From: Euonymus europaeus
Lineage: Eukaryota; Streptophyta; Magnoliopsida; Celastrales; Celastraceae
Length of the DNA: 64,000 nucleotides
Direction: 5' to 3'
NCBI GenBank assembly: GCA_963580455.1
Contig: OY756963.1
Span: forward strand, 15,085,555 to 15,149,554
Positions 12,300 through 22,770 of the stretch are shown here, one piece after another; positions within the stretch are counted from its first letter, which is position 1, and each line of letters starts with the position of its first letter. The notes under the pieces are model-generated. The model did not search any database and was not told where the DNA came from. It saw nothing but the letters and a program-made list of their open reading frames with translations. Position numbers and translations under genes: made by a program.

Positions 12300-13621
12300 T
12301 GGCATTGGAGGGTTTCGATCCCAATTTTTCGCAAGTAGTAAACACTACTGTTTCTATGACTTCGACTGCTAGCGAAATTTCTGATATTCTAAGGAGTGCT
12401 CAGAATCTTGCATCAAATACGACTGCATCTACAAAAGCTCATGGACCTGTAGGTATAATGCCAATTGTTAGTTCAACAATACCAACTTCTTTGGTGCCTG
12501 CAATCAATAATAGTGAATTACAAAATATGCTCATGAATGCTTTTTCATTTCCACCTTCTTCCTCTTCTTCTTTACCCTACCCAACCCCTCCCACTACTTT
12601 ACCACCTCTTCTTTCTACCTTATCACCATTTACAGCTACTTATCTCAACCTTCAAACAATGCTACAATCAACTCACCCAAATACAAATCCTTTTCAAAAT
12701 CCCTATAGTTCTTTGCCAACAGATTTCTCCATCACCAAATTGGTAACTTTTGAGTTGAATTGTAGTAATTATCATTCCTGGAGTATTCAGTTTATTAATG
12801 CCTTGGAAACAAGGAACAAATCTGGGTTCATAGATGGTACTCTTCCTATTCCTGCTATTACTGATCCTAACTATCAAAATTGGAAACAATCTAATGGTCT
12901 TATCAAGACTTGGATCTCTAATGCAGTTGCTCCTAGCATCCTTCAAAGTATTTCTAACTAGAAAACAGTCCAAGAGCTTTGGCTTGATCTTAAATATAGT
13001 TACTCTTCAGTCAATAAGACTTGAGTATTTGAGGTTATGAGGGAGATCGCCACTATGAAGCAACACACTCTTTCTGTGACAGACTACTATTCCAAAATGA
13101 AGTCTCTATGGGATGAACTTCAAGAGTATCAAGCTATTTCAAATTTTAAATGTGGCATGTGCAAATGTGTCGATGAAATTCTGCAACCTATATTAGTTAA
13201 AAGAGAAGATGAAAAGGTTATGCAGTTTCTTATGGGGTTAAATGACAATTTCAATGGTGTGAGCAGTCAAATTCTTCTTCAGAATCCTTTTCCAGATGTT
13301 ATTAAAGCTTACAACATGGTCACGCAAGAGGAAAGAAAACAGAAAATTCAAGCTAAAGTGCCAGTAATCTCTCAGGAAGCTATGGCTATGGCTTTTCAGA
13401 AATTTTTCAACAGAGGTAACACTGGTGGTTTCAAACATAATTTTAAAGGTGGTCAGGAGAAGAAGCATTTTCAAAACAATAAGTCTAACGCCAAGGATCA
13501 GTTCTATAGATATTGTAAACTCACTAATCATACTATTGATAAATGCTTCAAGCTGCATGGTTTTCCACCTAACTCCAACAAGAGGCCTAGGCCTAATAAT
13601 TCTGGAAATTCTTCTGGCTAG
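12299..13621 (+). pseudogene. Copia gag
   Basis: The frame opens at Met-Ala-Leu-Glu-Gly on the LTR/primer-site junction, although the same frame is already open from 12215 inside the LTR. After a Ser/Pro-rich leader comes the copia N-terminal gag domain (Leu-Asn-Cys-Ser-Asn-Tyr-His-Ser-Trp, 12755-12785), then the UBN2 gag domain. The frame is broken by TAG at 12959 and TGA at 13022, then runs 13037-13621. The zinc knuckle near 13500-13560 reads Tyr-Arg-Tyr-Cys-Lys-Leu-Thr-Asn-His-Thr-Ile-Asp-Lys-Cys, so the first Cys of the CCHC set is lost. Gag would package element RNA in particles. Confidence 0.88.
12300..12311 (+). other. Copia primer binding site, degenerate
   Basis: TGGCATTGGAGG compared with the initiator tRNA-Met site TGGTATCAGAGC: directly adjacent to the LTR end but with four differences. 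The ATG at 12299-12301 overlaps the LTR/primer-site boundary and opens the gag frame. Confidence 0.6.
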
Positions 13622-14546
13622 TCCTACACTGCTAATCAAGTGAGCACAAAAGTTGACTCTAAGGTAGGACTTGACCTCATTTCCTAACAATATAATCAAA
13701 TACTTGTTTTTCTGAAAACCAAAGGTGGCAAACCTGAACAGGAGTCAGATCATACTGTGGCTTCTGTCTCAGGTAATCATACTTTCAGTTCCAATAAATT
13801 TTTAACTAAATGGTTAATTGATAGTGGTGCTAGTCATCATGTGATTTGCCATCCTTCTCTTTATGATTCTTGTTATCATGTGCCTAATTCTTATGTGCAT
13901 ATTCCTAATGGTGATAAACATTTAATTACACACATAGGTAGTGTTAAAATTACTAAGAATATTATCCTTAGACATGTATTGTGTGTGCCTATTTTCTCAT
14001 ACAACCTCGTATCAGTGAGTAGTCTAACTAGAGATAATAATCTTAATATACTATTTACAAAGGAAAACTGTGTAATGCAGGACATAGGCACTTTGAGGAA
14101 GATTGGATGGGGAACAATGGCATAAAGACTTATATCTCCTCAAACCAGCTTTTAAAGCTTCTTTAGAGCATTCAATTTATGTTAATTCTTCTGTAAATTT
14201 TGAAACTTGGCATAGGAGGCTAAGCCACCCTTCTAAGAATATTTCTAAGCTTATCTATAATCTACCTATTAGTGATAATTTTGTATGTCAAGAATGTGCT
14301 TTTGGGAAAATGAAGAGGAAGCCTTTTGTCCTTAGTAATACTATTTCTACTACTTGTTTTGAGTTAATACATATTGATATTTGGGGACCTAATGCAGTTT
14401 CATCTCTCCAAGGTTATCAATATTTTCTAACAATTGTAGATGATTATTCTAGAATGACTTGGGTTTATCTTATGGTGTCTAAAACTCAAGCTAGGATGTT
14501 CAACCTGTTGTTTTTCTTATTAATGGGCTTCCTAGTAGAACTTTAG
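13622..14546 (+). pseudogene. Copia protease and integrase, core deleted
   Basis: The protease active site Trp-Leu-Ile-Asp-Ser-Gly-Ala-Ser-His-His lies at 13810-13842. A frame change near 14100 leads into the pre-integrase zinc finger (Trp-His-Arg-Arg-Leu-Ser-His-Pro ... Cys-Gln-Glu-Cys, 14205-14300) and the start of the integrase core (His-Ile-Asp-Ile-Trp-Gly-Pro and Val-Asp-Asp-Tyr-Ser-Arg-Met-Thr-Trp, 14370-14465). At about 14495-14510 the sequence jumps directly to the post-core segment (Val-Phe-Leu-Ile-Asn-Gly-Leu-Pro-Ser-Arg). About 100 residues, including the second Asp and the Glu of the DDE triad, are missing. It cannot integrate DNA. Confidence 0.88.
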
Positions 14547-16530
14547 ATCATAAATCTCCATATCAAATTTTATATGATAAACCTATAGATTATTCTTCTT
14601 TCAAGGTATTTGGTTTGTCTTTGTTTTGCTAAGATAAATAAGAAACTTCATTCTATATTTGAACCAAAAGCTAAGGCTTGTATCTTTCTAGGTTGTCCTT
14701 TAGGAAGTAAGGGTTACAAACTCTTAGATTTGGAATCTTATGAGGTTTTTAATTCTAGGGATGTCATTTTTCACGAGTACAATTTTCCTTTTACTAGTAA
14801 GATACCAGCCCCTGATTCTACTCAGATTACTTCTCAAACAGCAAGCACATCATAGCCTATTCAAACAACAAGTACATCACAGCCTATTCAAGAATAATCA
14901 AATATGCCTACTAGAACTAGAAAGAAACTAGCTTATTTGTCAGATTCTGACTGTAATGTTGCTGCCTTATATGCTCATCAATGCGACATTCATTGTTATG
15001 CATCTCATGCATTACATACAAGTTTCATTGCTAATGTAGCTCTTTATAAAGAACCTAGATACTATAAAGAATCTGTTAAAAATTCATATTGGTGTCAAGC
15101 CATGAACTTAGAAATTCAAACTTTAGACAGTAACAACACTTGGACCTTGACTACTTTACTAGAAGATAGGAGAGCTATTGGATTTAAATGGGTGTATAAG
15201 GTGAAATATAAGGTTGATGGTTCTCTAGACAGATTTAAAGCTAGGTTAGTAGCTCAAGGTTTTAACCAGAGTGAAGGTCTTGACTACAAGGAGACTTTTG
15301 CGTCAATAGTTAAAATTACAACTATTAGGATTTTCTTAGCCATTGCAAGAATGTATAAATGGCATGTCCATCATTTAGATGTTCACAATGCCTTTTTAAA
15401 TGGAGATTTAGATGAGGAAGTGTATATGAAGCTACCACCAGGGTATAAAACACAAAATCCCAACTTAGTTTGTAGACTAAATAAGACTATCTATGGTCTT
15501 AAACAAGCTAGTAGACAATGGAATGAAAAATGTAGAATTCTCTTTTAGCCTATGGTTTTAAACAAAGTCAAGTAGACTACTCTTTATTTTTTTGTACGAG
15601 AGGATCTAGTACTATCCTACTCCTCCTATATGTTGATGACATGGCCCTAGGGGGTAATAATCCTCAACTAATTCAACAAATTAAAACTTACATTGCTACT
15701 TGTTTTAAGATCAAAGATTTAGGAACTTTAAAAAAAAATTCTAGGTCTAGAAATATACTATACTCCTACTGGTATAGCTTTATCCCAAAAGAAATACACC
15801 ATAGATCTCATATGAAATACAGTTCATCTTAATGTTAAGGTAAGTCATACTCCTATAGACACAAATCTTAAACTTTCTATAAATTCAGGAACTCCTTTGG
15901 ATGATCCTTTACAGTATAGGCATTTAATTGGCAGATTAATGTATTTAGTTACAACAAGACCAGACATAACCTATGTTGTTAACCATTTAAGCCAATTTAT
16001 GAAGACTCCTATAGACATTCATCTCAAGGCAACAAACATAATAGTCAAGTATCTCACAGGTACAATTAATCAAGGAATTTTTTATCCTACTATTAACACT
16101 TTGCAGATTCAAGCTTTTTCTGATGCTGATTGGGCATCATGTGTTGATACAAGAAGATCCATTACTGGCTATTGCATCAAATTGGGGAATTCTCTCATTT
16201 CTTGGAAATCCAAGAAACAAGTTACTGTATCTCGCTCCTCTACTGAAGCAGAGTATAGAGCTTGTGCTACAACAGCTAGTGAACTCACATGGATTCATAG
16301 TCTTCTCACAAAGTTGAGAATTTCTATCAAGCTTCCTATGATTTTACATTGTGACAATCAAGCAGCGATTCAGATCGCAAACAATCCAATTTATCACGAA
16401 AGAATAAAACATATCCAGCTTGATGTCCATTTCATTAGAGAAAAGATTAAAAAAAAAAAGTTCAGATGGCTTACCTCAAATTAGAATATCGACCAAGCGA
16501 TCTGTTAACCAAAGCTCTTTCTACTCGTCG
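14547..16530 (+). pseudogene. Copia reverse transcriptase and RNase H
   Basis: After the integrase C-terminal part (Ala-Lys-Ala-Cys-Ile-Phe-Leu-Gly-Cys, 14670-14700) the RT runs 14904-15548: Phe-Lys-Trp-Val-Tyr-Lys-Val-Lys, Phe-Lys-Ala-Arg-Leu-Val-Ala-Gln-Gly, Leu-Asp-Val-His-Asn-Ala-Phe-Leu-Asn-Gly and Tyr-Gly-Leu-Lys-Gln-Ala. A frameshift at about 15548 is followed by the catalytic Leu-Leu-Tyr-Val-Asp-Asp-Met at 15626-15646, still intact. Further frame breaks occur near 15735 and 15830. RNase H at 15897-16484 keeps Phe-Ser-Asp-Ala-Asp-Trp-Ala and the Ser-Ser-Thr-Glu-Ala-Glu-Tyr box. A run of A near 16449 ends the frame early. Confidence 0.9.
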
Positions 16531-16590
16531 ACTTCAATACCTCATAGGCAAGTTGAACATGCTCGATTCGTCTGTCCAGCTTGAGGTGGA

Positions 16591-16967
16591 TGATAGCACA
16601 CCGGCTGGGTTTGATTTCAAATGTCTGCGCATCTCGACCTAATTCTCGTTCACGTTCTTCATCTTGAAGATGGTTTAGTTGGGTTGAACTCTTAGTTCTT
16701 GTTATTGGGTTTCATATCATGAGTTATCATTATGGGCCTCTTCTTGTTATTTTTTTTGTTAAACAGGCTTCTATTTATTGTTAGCCCATTAGTCAATTTT
16801 TTTCTTCATGTCTGTCCTGTCACAATGGCTATCTGTACTTGTTATGGCTTTTGCTCTATAAGAGCCATCTCTGATATTTGTAAAATTAAAACTTTCCCCC
16901 TCTTTTCTGATCTTCTTTCTTACTCTACTCTTCTCTATTCAGTCTTCTGCCTCTACAAATTATATCA
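16591..16967 (+). repeat. Copia 3' LTR
   Basis: Same termini as the 5' LTR. It lacks about 25 bases of the U3/R junction present near 12190-12225 and carries scattered substitutions, mostly transitions. Confidence 0.92.
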
Positions 16968-17485
16968 TTGATTACTTTCATAACTCTTTTCTTTTTGTGT
17001 TCGATGATGTCATTGATGGCACAATGACATTTGTTGATGTTGCTTGAATTGATTGTTGATGTTCTTACATTTGTGTCAAGAGGCTTTAGTGGTTTGCTGG
17101 TCTTTCTGCTCCGGTGCCAATTCTTGCATTTGGCACTAGAATTGGCATTGCCGGTCTTACTTTCATGGTTTGCAGTTGTTTAGATGTCAACCATGAGTTG
17201 CTGGTCTTGATGTCATGGTTTGCAGTTATTTAAAGATTATTGATATAACACGGAAGGCACCTATCTTCATAATGAGCTAACTTTAGTTATATTAGTGTCA
17301 TTTTGTCATGCTCTGGCTTTGACAATATCCTTTCGATGTTTTAAATTTCTTCTTAAATGTGATGCACTTCATTTTTACCATTTGGCTATACACTATACAC
17401 TTTTGCCAGTGACTGAGAATAAATCTCTTTCAATAGATATGTGCTTCTAATACTTATGCTGCTTTCTTTTTGAAGTCTGGCTGCC

Positions 17486-18250
17486 ATGCTTGTTCCAAAT
17501 TCTCAATATTTTTATTTTCTATTTGGAGACATGGATCTCATGTACGAGTCATATGCATTGTTGCTCATGAGTGATGAGTTAGAAATTGATCACGAGGTTG
17601 ACAATTCGGAGTCTAGATGCCATCCGATGTCGTTCCTATTACAAGAAATAGTCAAAGGTCTAAAGAATTTCTCAATTGACAATGATAAACTACTGGTGTC
17701 TGCTTGGCTCAATACTAGTAGGGATTCGACTCATGGGAATGTTCAAAATTCCAATAGATATTGGCAAAGAATTCATCGCTATTTCAACACCAATGGAGAT
17801 GCTCCAAGTCAAGCATCTCTCAAACCACAATGGCATGACATAAACAAAAAGTGTCAAAAAATTTCATGTTATTTAACTTAAATAGAAGGAAGACATCCTA
17901 GCGGACAAACCGAGCAAGGAATGGTAAATACTTTGTCAATTGCTACATTCTCGTATTAAAGACATTGCTTACTTGTATGTTTATTTGTATTATGTGATGG
18001 CCCTTACAGTTAGATCAAGCAAAAGGTAATCTCTGATAAGATTTTGCAAGAGAAAATCTTCGTTGAACGTGCCAAATATGAAAAAACATGAAAGAGATAT
18101 GAGAACAACAAACAGACCACAAATTGAAAAAAAGAAAATGGAGAGGAACTGGGAGATTGAAGTTATGTCCAAAGACCTTCAAGGAATAGATCCAATGGTG
18201 GTTGTGTACTAGAAGAATGCAAGAATTAAAATCATGGCCAAGATGGATTA
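17486..18250 (+). pseudogene. PIF/Harbinger ORF1-like (Myb/NAM-associated) protein
   Basis: The plus-strand frame 17486-17881 contains the Asn-Phe-Ser-Ile-Asp-Asn-Asp-Lys-Leu-Leu-Val-Ser-Ala-Trp-Leu-Asn-Thr-Ser segment, the trihelix/Myb-like start of the accessory protein of plant PIF/Harbinger elements. It is followed by Tyr-Trp-Gln-Arg-Ile-His-Arg-Tyr-Phe. A TAA at 17879 breaks a frame that continues with His-Pro-Ser-Gly-Gln-Thr-Glu. A degenerate Lys/Glu-rich NAM-associated helix follows near 18004-18240. The family protein helps the transposase bind and move the element. Stop codons and missing central residues make this copy non-functional. Confidence 0.7.
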
Positions 18251-18744
18251 TAATTTCTAATGCAATGATCGATTTGTAACTCTATGCTTACTTAGCGTCG
18301 ATTGAGTACTGAAGTGCTTGTTTTTATGTGCCTTTTTTTTATTATGTTATTTGTATTGCTTATTTTGTTGAATGATTGTTTTTATTATGTTGCTCCCACT
18401 TTTGCTTTGGAAGGTCATACAACATTAGAAACAAGCCTCTAAACCCCTAAGGTCATCCTTAATGGAAAAGTTATAGTCTCGTGAGAGCTTTTATAAATCA
18501 ATCCACAAATTGTATGGGAGATAAAATCAATCTGATGACCCTAAATGAACCCACAAGTGCTTTACAAGGTCATCTTTCAATTGTGAATTAGTTTAAGAAT
18601 CCCTGATTTGACGCTGTGTTTGGATGAAACTCACACTCATTGTATGAGTATGTGACATTGTCAATGAAGATGTGAGTCCATCAAAGTCTATGTTGTTGAA
18701 TCAATCCGTTTCTTCAATGATCATATTATGTAATATTATGCAAG

Positions 18745-19640
18745 TTTTCATGATATAATCAAGCGTATCGACATCCCAATATCTTGTTGGTCGATGTGTA
18801 ATGGCAAAACGAGCTTGCAATACACCAAAAGCACACTTCACATCCTTTGGAATAGCTTTTTACATTTTAGCAAAGTGTTTTCGTTTTGGTCTTTGTGCGC
18901 ATGGAATAGTTTTGAGGAATGTAGACTAGCAGGAATATATTCTATCTTCAAAATATTATCCATATTATAGGGATGACCATTAACAATGTAGTATGCTTCA
19001 AAAGCTTTTCCATTGACTAGTGCCCAAAAAATAGGAGATTTTTGTATCACATTTATGTCATTTAGAGAGTCGAGCATCTTAAAGAATGCATGTCAAACTC
19101 AAAGATCTTTAGAAGCCACACCTTCTAAAATAATGGTCAGTGCATGATAATGAGTTAATGACCGCCGCCTTGCCTGACAGTAGAAAAATTCTTCCATTTT
19201 AAGTGCACACAACCAATACTTCCAAGCATACCTAGAAATCCACGTTCCTCATTTTGAGCTAATAGACGATGTACATCATTTTTGATCAAGTGCCCTCATA
19301 TATCGTTCATTGAAAACTACTATAACTCCTCTAACAAATCCCATATGCGGTACTCTCGCCGATCTATATGTACTTGTCTAAAGAATTAGCTAGAGTCTCG
19401 TACGCAAGTCCTAATCACCATTGTAATATCTTAAAGGAGAGGGAGACCTAGAACTCCAATTGCATTTCATTTATGGGCAAAATAAACATCATTCATAACT
19501 ACAACATTTCAAATGTGAAGAAAAAGATTTTGACTCATTCAAAATCTTCATCGAAATAAACCTTCATGGTAAACCAAATCTGGATTCTGGACTGAATCAT
19601 CATTTCATAGTCTGGAGTAGCTGCTAACATGATTGCGATA
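18745..19640 (-). pseudogene. PIF/Harbinger transposase (DDE_4, ALP1-like), broken
   Basis: Minus-strand blocks in order. Near 19280-19190: Leu-Ala-Gln-Asn-Glu-Glu-Arg-Gly-Phe-Leu-Gly-Met-Leu-Gly-Ser-Ile-Gly-Cys-Val-His-Leu-Lys-Trp, where the first catalytic Asp (Ile-Asp-Cys) is Gly. Then 19077-18838: Leu-Asn-Asp-Ile-Asn-Val-Ile-Gln-Lys-Ser-Pro and Val-Asn-Gly-His-Pro-Tyr-Asn-Met. Then 18840-18740: Val-Lys-Cys-Ala-Phe-Gly-Val-Leu-Gln-Ala-Arg-Phe-Ala-Ile. These are hallmarks of plant Harbinger transposases. Loss of a catalytic residue and several stops show that it is dead. It converges with the ORF1 remnant on the other strand. Confidence 0.8.
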
Positions 19641-21196
19641 AACTAATTCTATGTCCAAGAATGAAATCTCGATAGTCAGTTTATCTCCTGTCACTAGCTT
19701 GTTGATCATCTGTCTCTCGTGTTGAAAAAAGCTGCTCCAAAATTTTAGAACTAGAACTTGTATAATCAATGGATTAGTTTGAGAATAAGACTTTTTTGTG
19801 TGTGTGAATTATTGGGATGAAATGAATGAGACTAAACTATTGATAGAAATAAAATATAGGAACAAAAGATAATAGAAACCCAATTTGCATTCTCATTGTT
19901 GAACTCAAAAAATGAAAAATGATATGCAAACAACTATTCAAGATATGCAAATGTAAATTTGCATAATTTGCATATTTACATACCCAAAATGCATTCCATT
20001 GTTGGAGATGCCCTCGCACTGACAATATAACGTTCAGGGTCTGGAATTTATGTTTTCCGGAGCAAGTGTCAAGTGTCACATGTCACATTCCTAAAACAAG
20101 ATGCAACCACCTTGACAGTAGGACAAATGAGGATCTGCACAAACTAATAACTATAGCCAAATAGAACATAAAGAGTTCAGCATTAAACCATACCTTCACA
20201 TGCAATACTAAGATAACTTTATAACATCCTCAACCGTTGCTAAACATGCCAATCATCTGAATCCTGAACCAAAAGTAAGAGTCTGTGTTTGCACAAAAGA
20301 ACCCTTCTATAACATGTAAAAGATACTGACAATGACACCCATAAGCAGAAAGATGTCAGAATTCATAATCTGACTTCCACTCGCTAAACATAAATTGAAG
20401 CAGAACTCTCCTGGACTTCCCTTCATCTTGTCCCCCTCATTCTTATACACTACGCAGCATATGTACTAATGAACTTGGCATTAGCAATTGCATTTGTAAC
20501 AAAGAAGAATACATCAATAATGCGAGCCGCAGAGCAGTATAGTAAAATTTAAAGATAGCAAACACTTCCACTGAAAATACAGAATGTAAAAGCTTTTTTC
20601 CCCCTTTTCCTTCTAACATCTTTGCATAGCCATTGTTGTGTTTTCCAATAATTTTATTAAATTATGGCCAAAAAACAGAAGCATCAAATTATCCAGAAAA
20701 TATAACCTGACCCCAACGAAAACTTTGGCAGTAATGATGAATCAAAAAAATTTCCCAATGAAAACTGACATTTCGTAGGGCAAACACAGATAAGAGTATA
20801 AGACCCAATCATAATCAATTCTTGGGATTGCAAGTCCAAAGAAGCTGATTTACAAGTCGGGGATCGAAACTAAGTCAGGTCATTGCATCATTGTACATCA
20901 TTAAAGTGTATTCTTCAACGGTACACATCATCAAAATCTTACGATATGCCCATCAGCAAAATCTTATCTATTGATAATAAAACGTACCACCTCAGCTTCC
21001 CAGACTGAAAAATTGCTCAATCTTCATAGATCCAATTCAATTATAGCTGTACATAAGTAATTCAAATAATGTACAAGCTGAGCTTTCCCAAACTGCTTTC
21101 AAAAAATCCTTCCCAAACTGATAAGTCAATTAGAATTCACTGATCATCAGCTTAATTGTACCACCAATAAAAATTTAAAGTTGGATGTCTTTATCA

Positions 21197-21233
<37 letters not shown>
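21197..21233. repeat. (AAT)n microsatellite
   Basis: About twelve uninterrupted AAT units. Confidence 0.95.
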
Positions 21234-21235
<2 letters not shown>

Positions 21236-22736
21236 AACCACAAAGCAACAAATTGGATGCTAAGCAATTATTACTGGCTTCATTGGAATGGAAGGGCAAA
21301 ACATAGTTGATGGATCTTTACCTTCAAAAAAACCAACACTGATAAGATAACTTCTTCAGAAATGAGCGGCATGAAGATATACCATGTTTGACCATTCTAA
21401 GTAGAGTAGGAAGAAACAAGAGTAAGAATAGAATGTCAATAGGTTGGGTGCAGCATAGAATGGTTGATCGTAGCTGGGGAAAGAACTAATATATAAGAAA
21501 CTAGAAAGAAAAACAAGTTTTTTCTTTCAAAAGGGTTTCTTACTTGTCACTCAATATGCATGGGCTATACTCAATAATAAAGTAGCTCAAAAATCAAAAG
21601 CATTAAGAACCAGTGCATCTCTACAGTAAGTTACTTTCAAATTCCCTTAAAGGGTTCTATCTACGTGCATGATCAGTAAAAAAGAATTCTTAGAGGACAC
21701 CAAGGTGATAGAACTCCATTAGGTTCCAATTGTTACATGCAAACAATAGTCATACCTTGCGTTCTGAATGGAGACAGAAAAGTGAAAAAAATGGTAATAA
21801 GACAAAACACTAAATTTCACTTAAATCACATTCCAATTGCCTTCAGCACACCAGGCCCCTACTATAGTAACTGCCAGTGTTTTGAAAGGCAAGTTTGAAG
21901 GCGCGCCTCCATCCGAGGCGTCAGTAGATTTCATCAAGGTGTGCCCAGTTATGCAGATGTTCTCTGAAGCGCAAAAGAAGCATATCTGAGGCATCCCAGG
22001 CATACGCATTCGGCAAGTGAGGAATAGGAGGCTTATGTGAGTCGCGACTGAAGCTGGGTTTCGAAATCGCGACATCGTGTATGATATCGCGATATTGCGA
22101 CACTGCATCTGTCTCTCTCTCTTTTCTGGTTCTCTGTTCTCTCTCTTCTGCTACGGTGCTACCGGTGCTCACTCAGTCACTCAAACATCATCTCTTCTGT
22201 TATGTTCGTCTTCTCTGAGAACTTCTTCCTCTCTCTGTTCATCCCTCTCTGTTCTTCCCCTCTCTGTTTTGCTACTATTGCTATATTGAGGAGACAATTA
22301 TGGTATTTGGTTGGTTACTTGGGTTATTGGTTAGCAAATATGGTATATGGTATATGGTAGATGGTTACTTGTTTTATTGGTATTTGGTAAGCAAATATGG
22401 TATTTGGTTGGTTTATTGTGATATATTATATGAAAACCTAGTTAAATTCCTTAACCTCAAAAGGGTTACGCCTCGCCTTGCAACCCTAAAAATGCCTTGC
22501 ATAGTGCTTTCACATATTAAAACTATGGTAACTGCACCAATAACATTTACAAAGGAAACTTGTATGTTATTCGATGTCCTGACTTTAGAAACTTCCAAAA
22601 AAGCTTATATCCAGTGTTATTAATGCACAAAGTGCACTTGAAGTACAAAGACATTGCATCGCTTCAAAGCGCATGCTTTAAAGACGTGAAGTGCAAAATT
22701 CACCAACTATTTAATAAATTCAATAATAATAACAAA

Positions 22737-22770
22737 TTATATATATATATATATGTATGTATGTATGTAT
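22737..22770. repeat. (TA)n(GTAT)n compound microsatellite
   Basis: A TA run is followed by four GTAT units. Confidence 0.9.

Larger units (their letters stand above)
11894..16967 (+). mobile_element. Ty1/copia retrotransposon, both LTRs present, non-functional
   Basis: A 5074-bp copia element with a 5' LTR at 11894-12299, primer site, gag, protease, integrase, RT and RNase H in order, a short purine-rich tract (TTGAGGTGGA) and a 3' LTR at 16591-16967. Flanks are TTGGT at 11889-11893 and TTGAT at 16968-16972, a 5-bp target duplication with one change. By eye the LTRs differ at roughly 20-25 sites plus several indels, so the insertion is not recent. Stops, frameshifts and a large integrase deletion make it defective. 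Confidence 0.93.
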
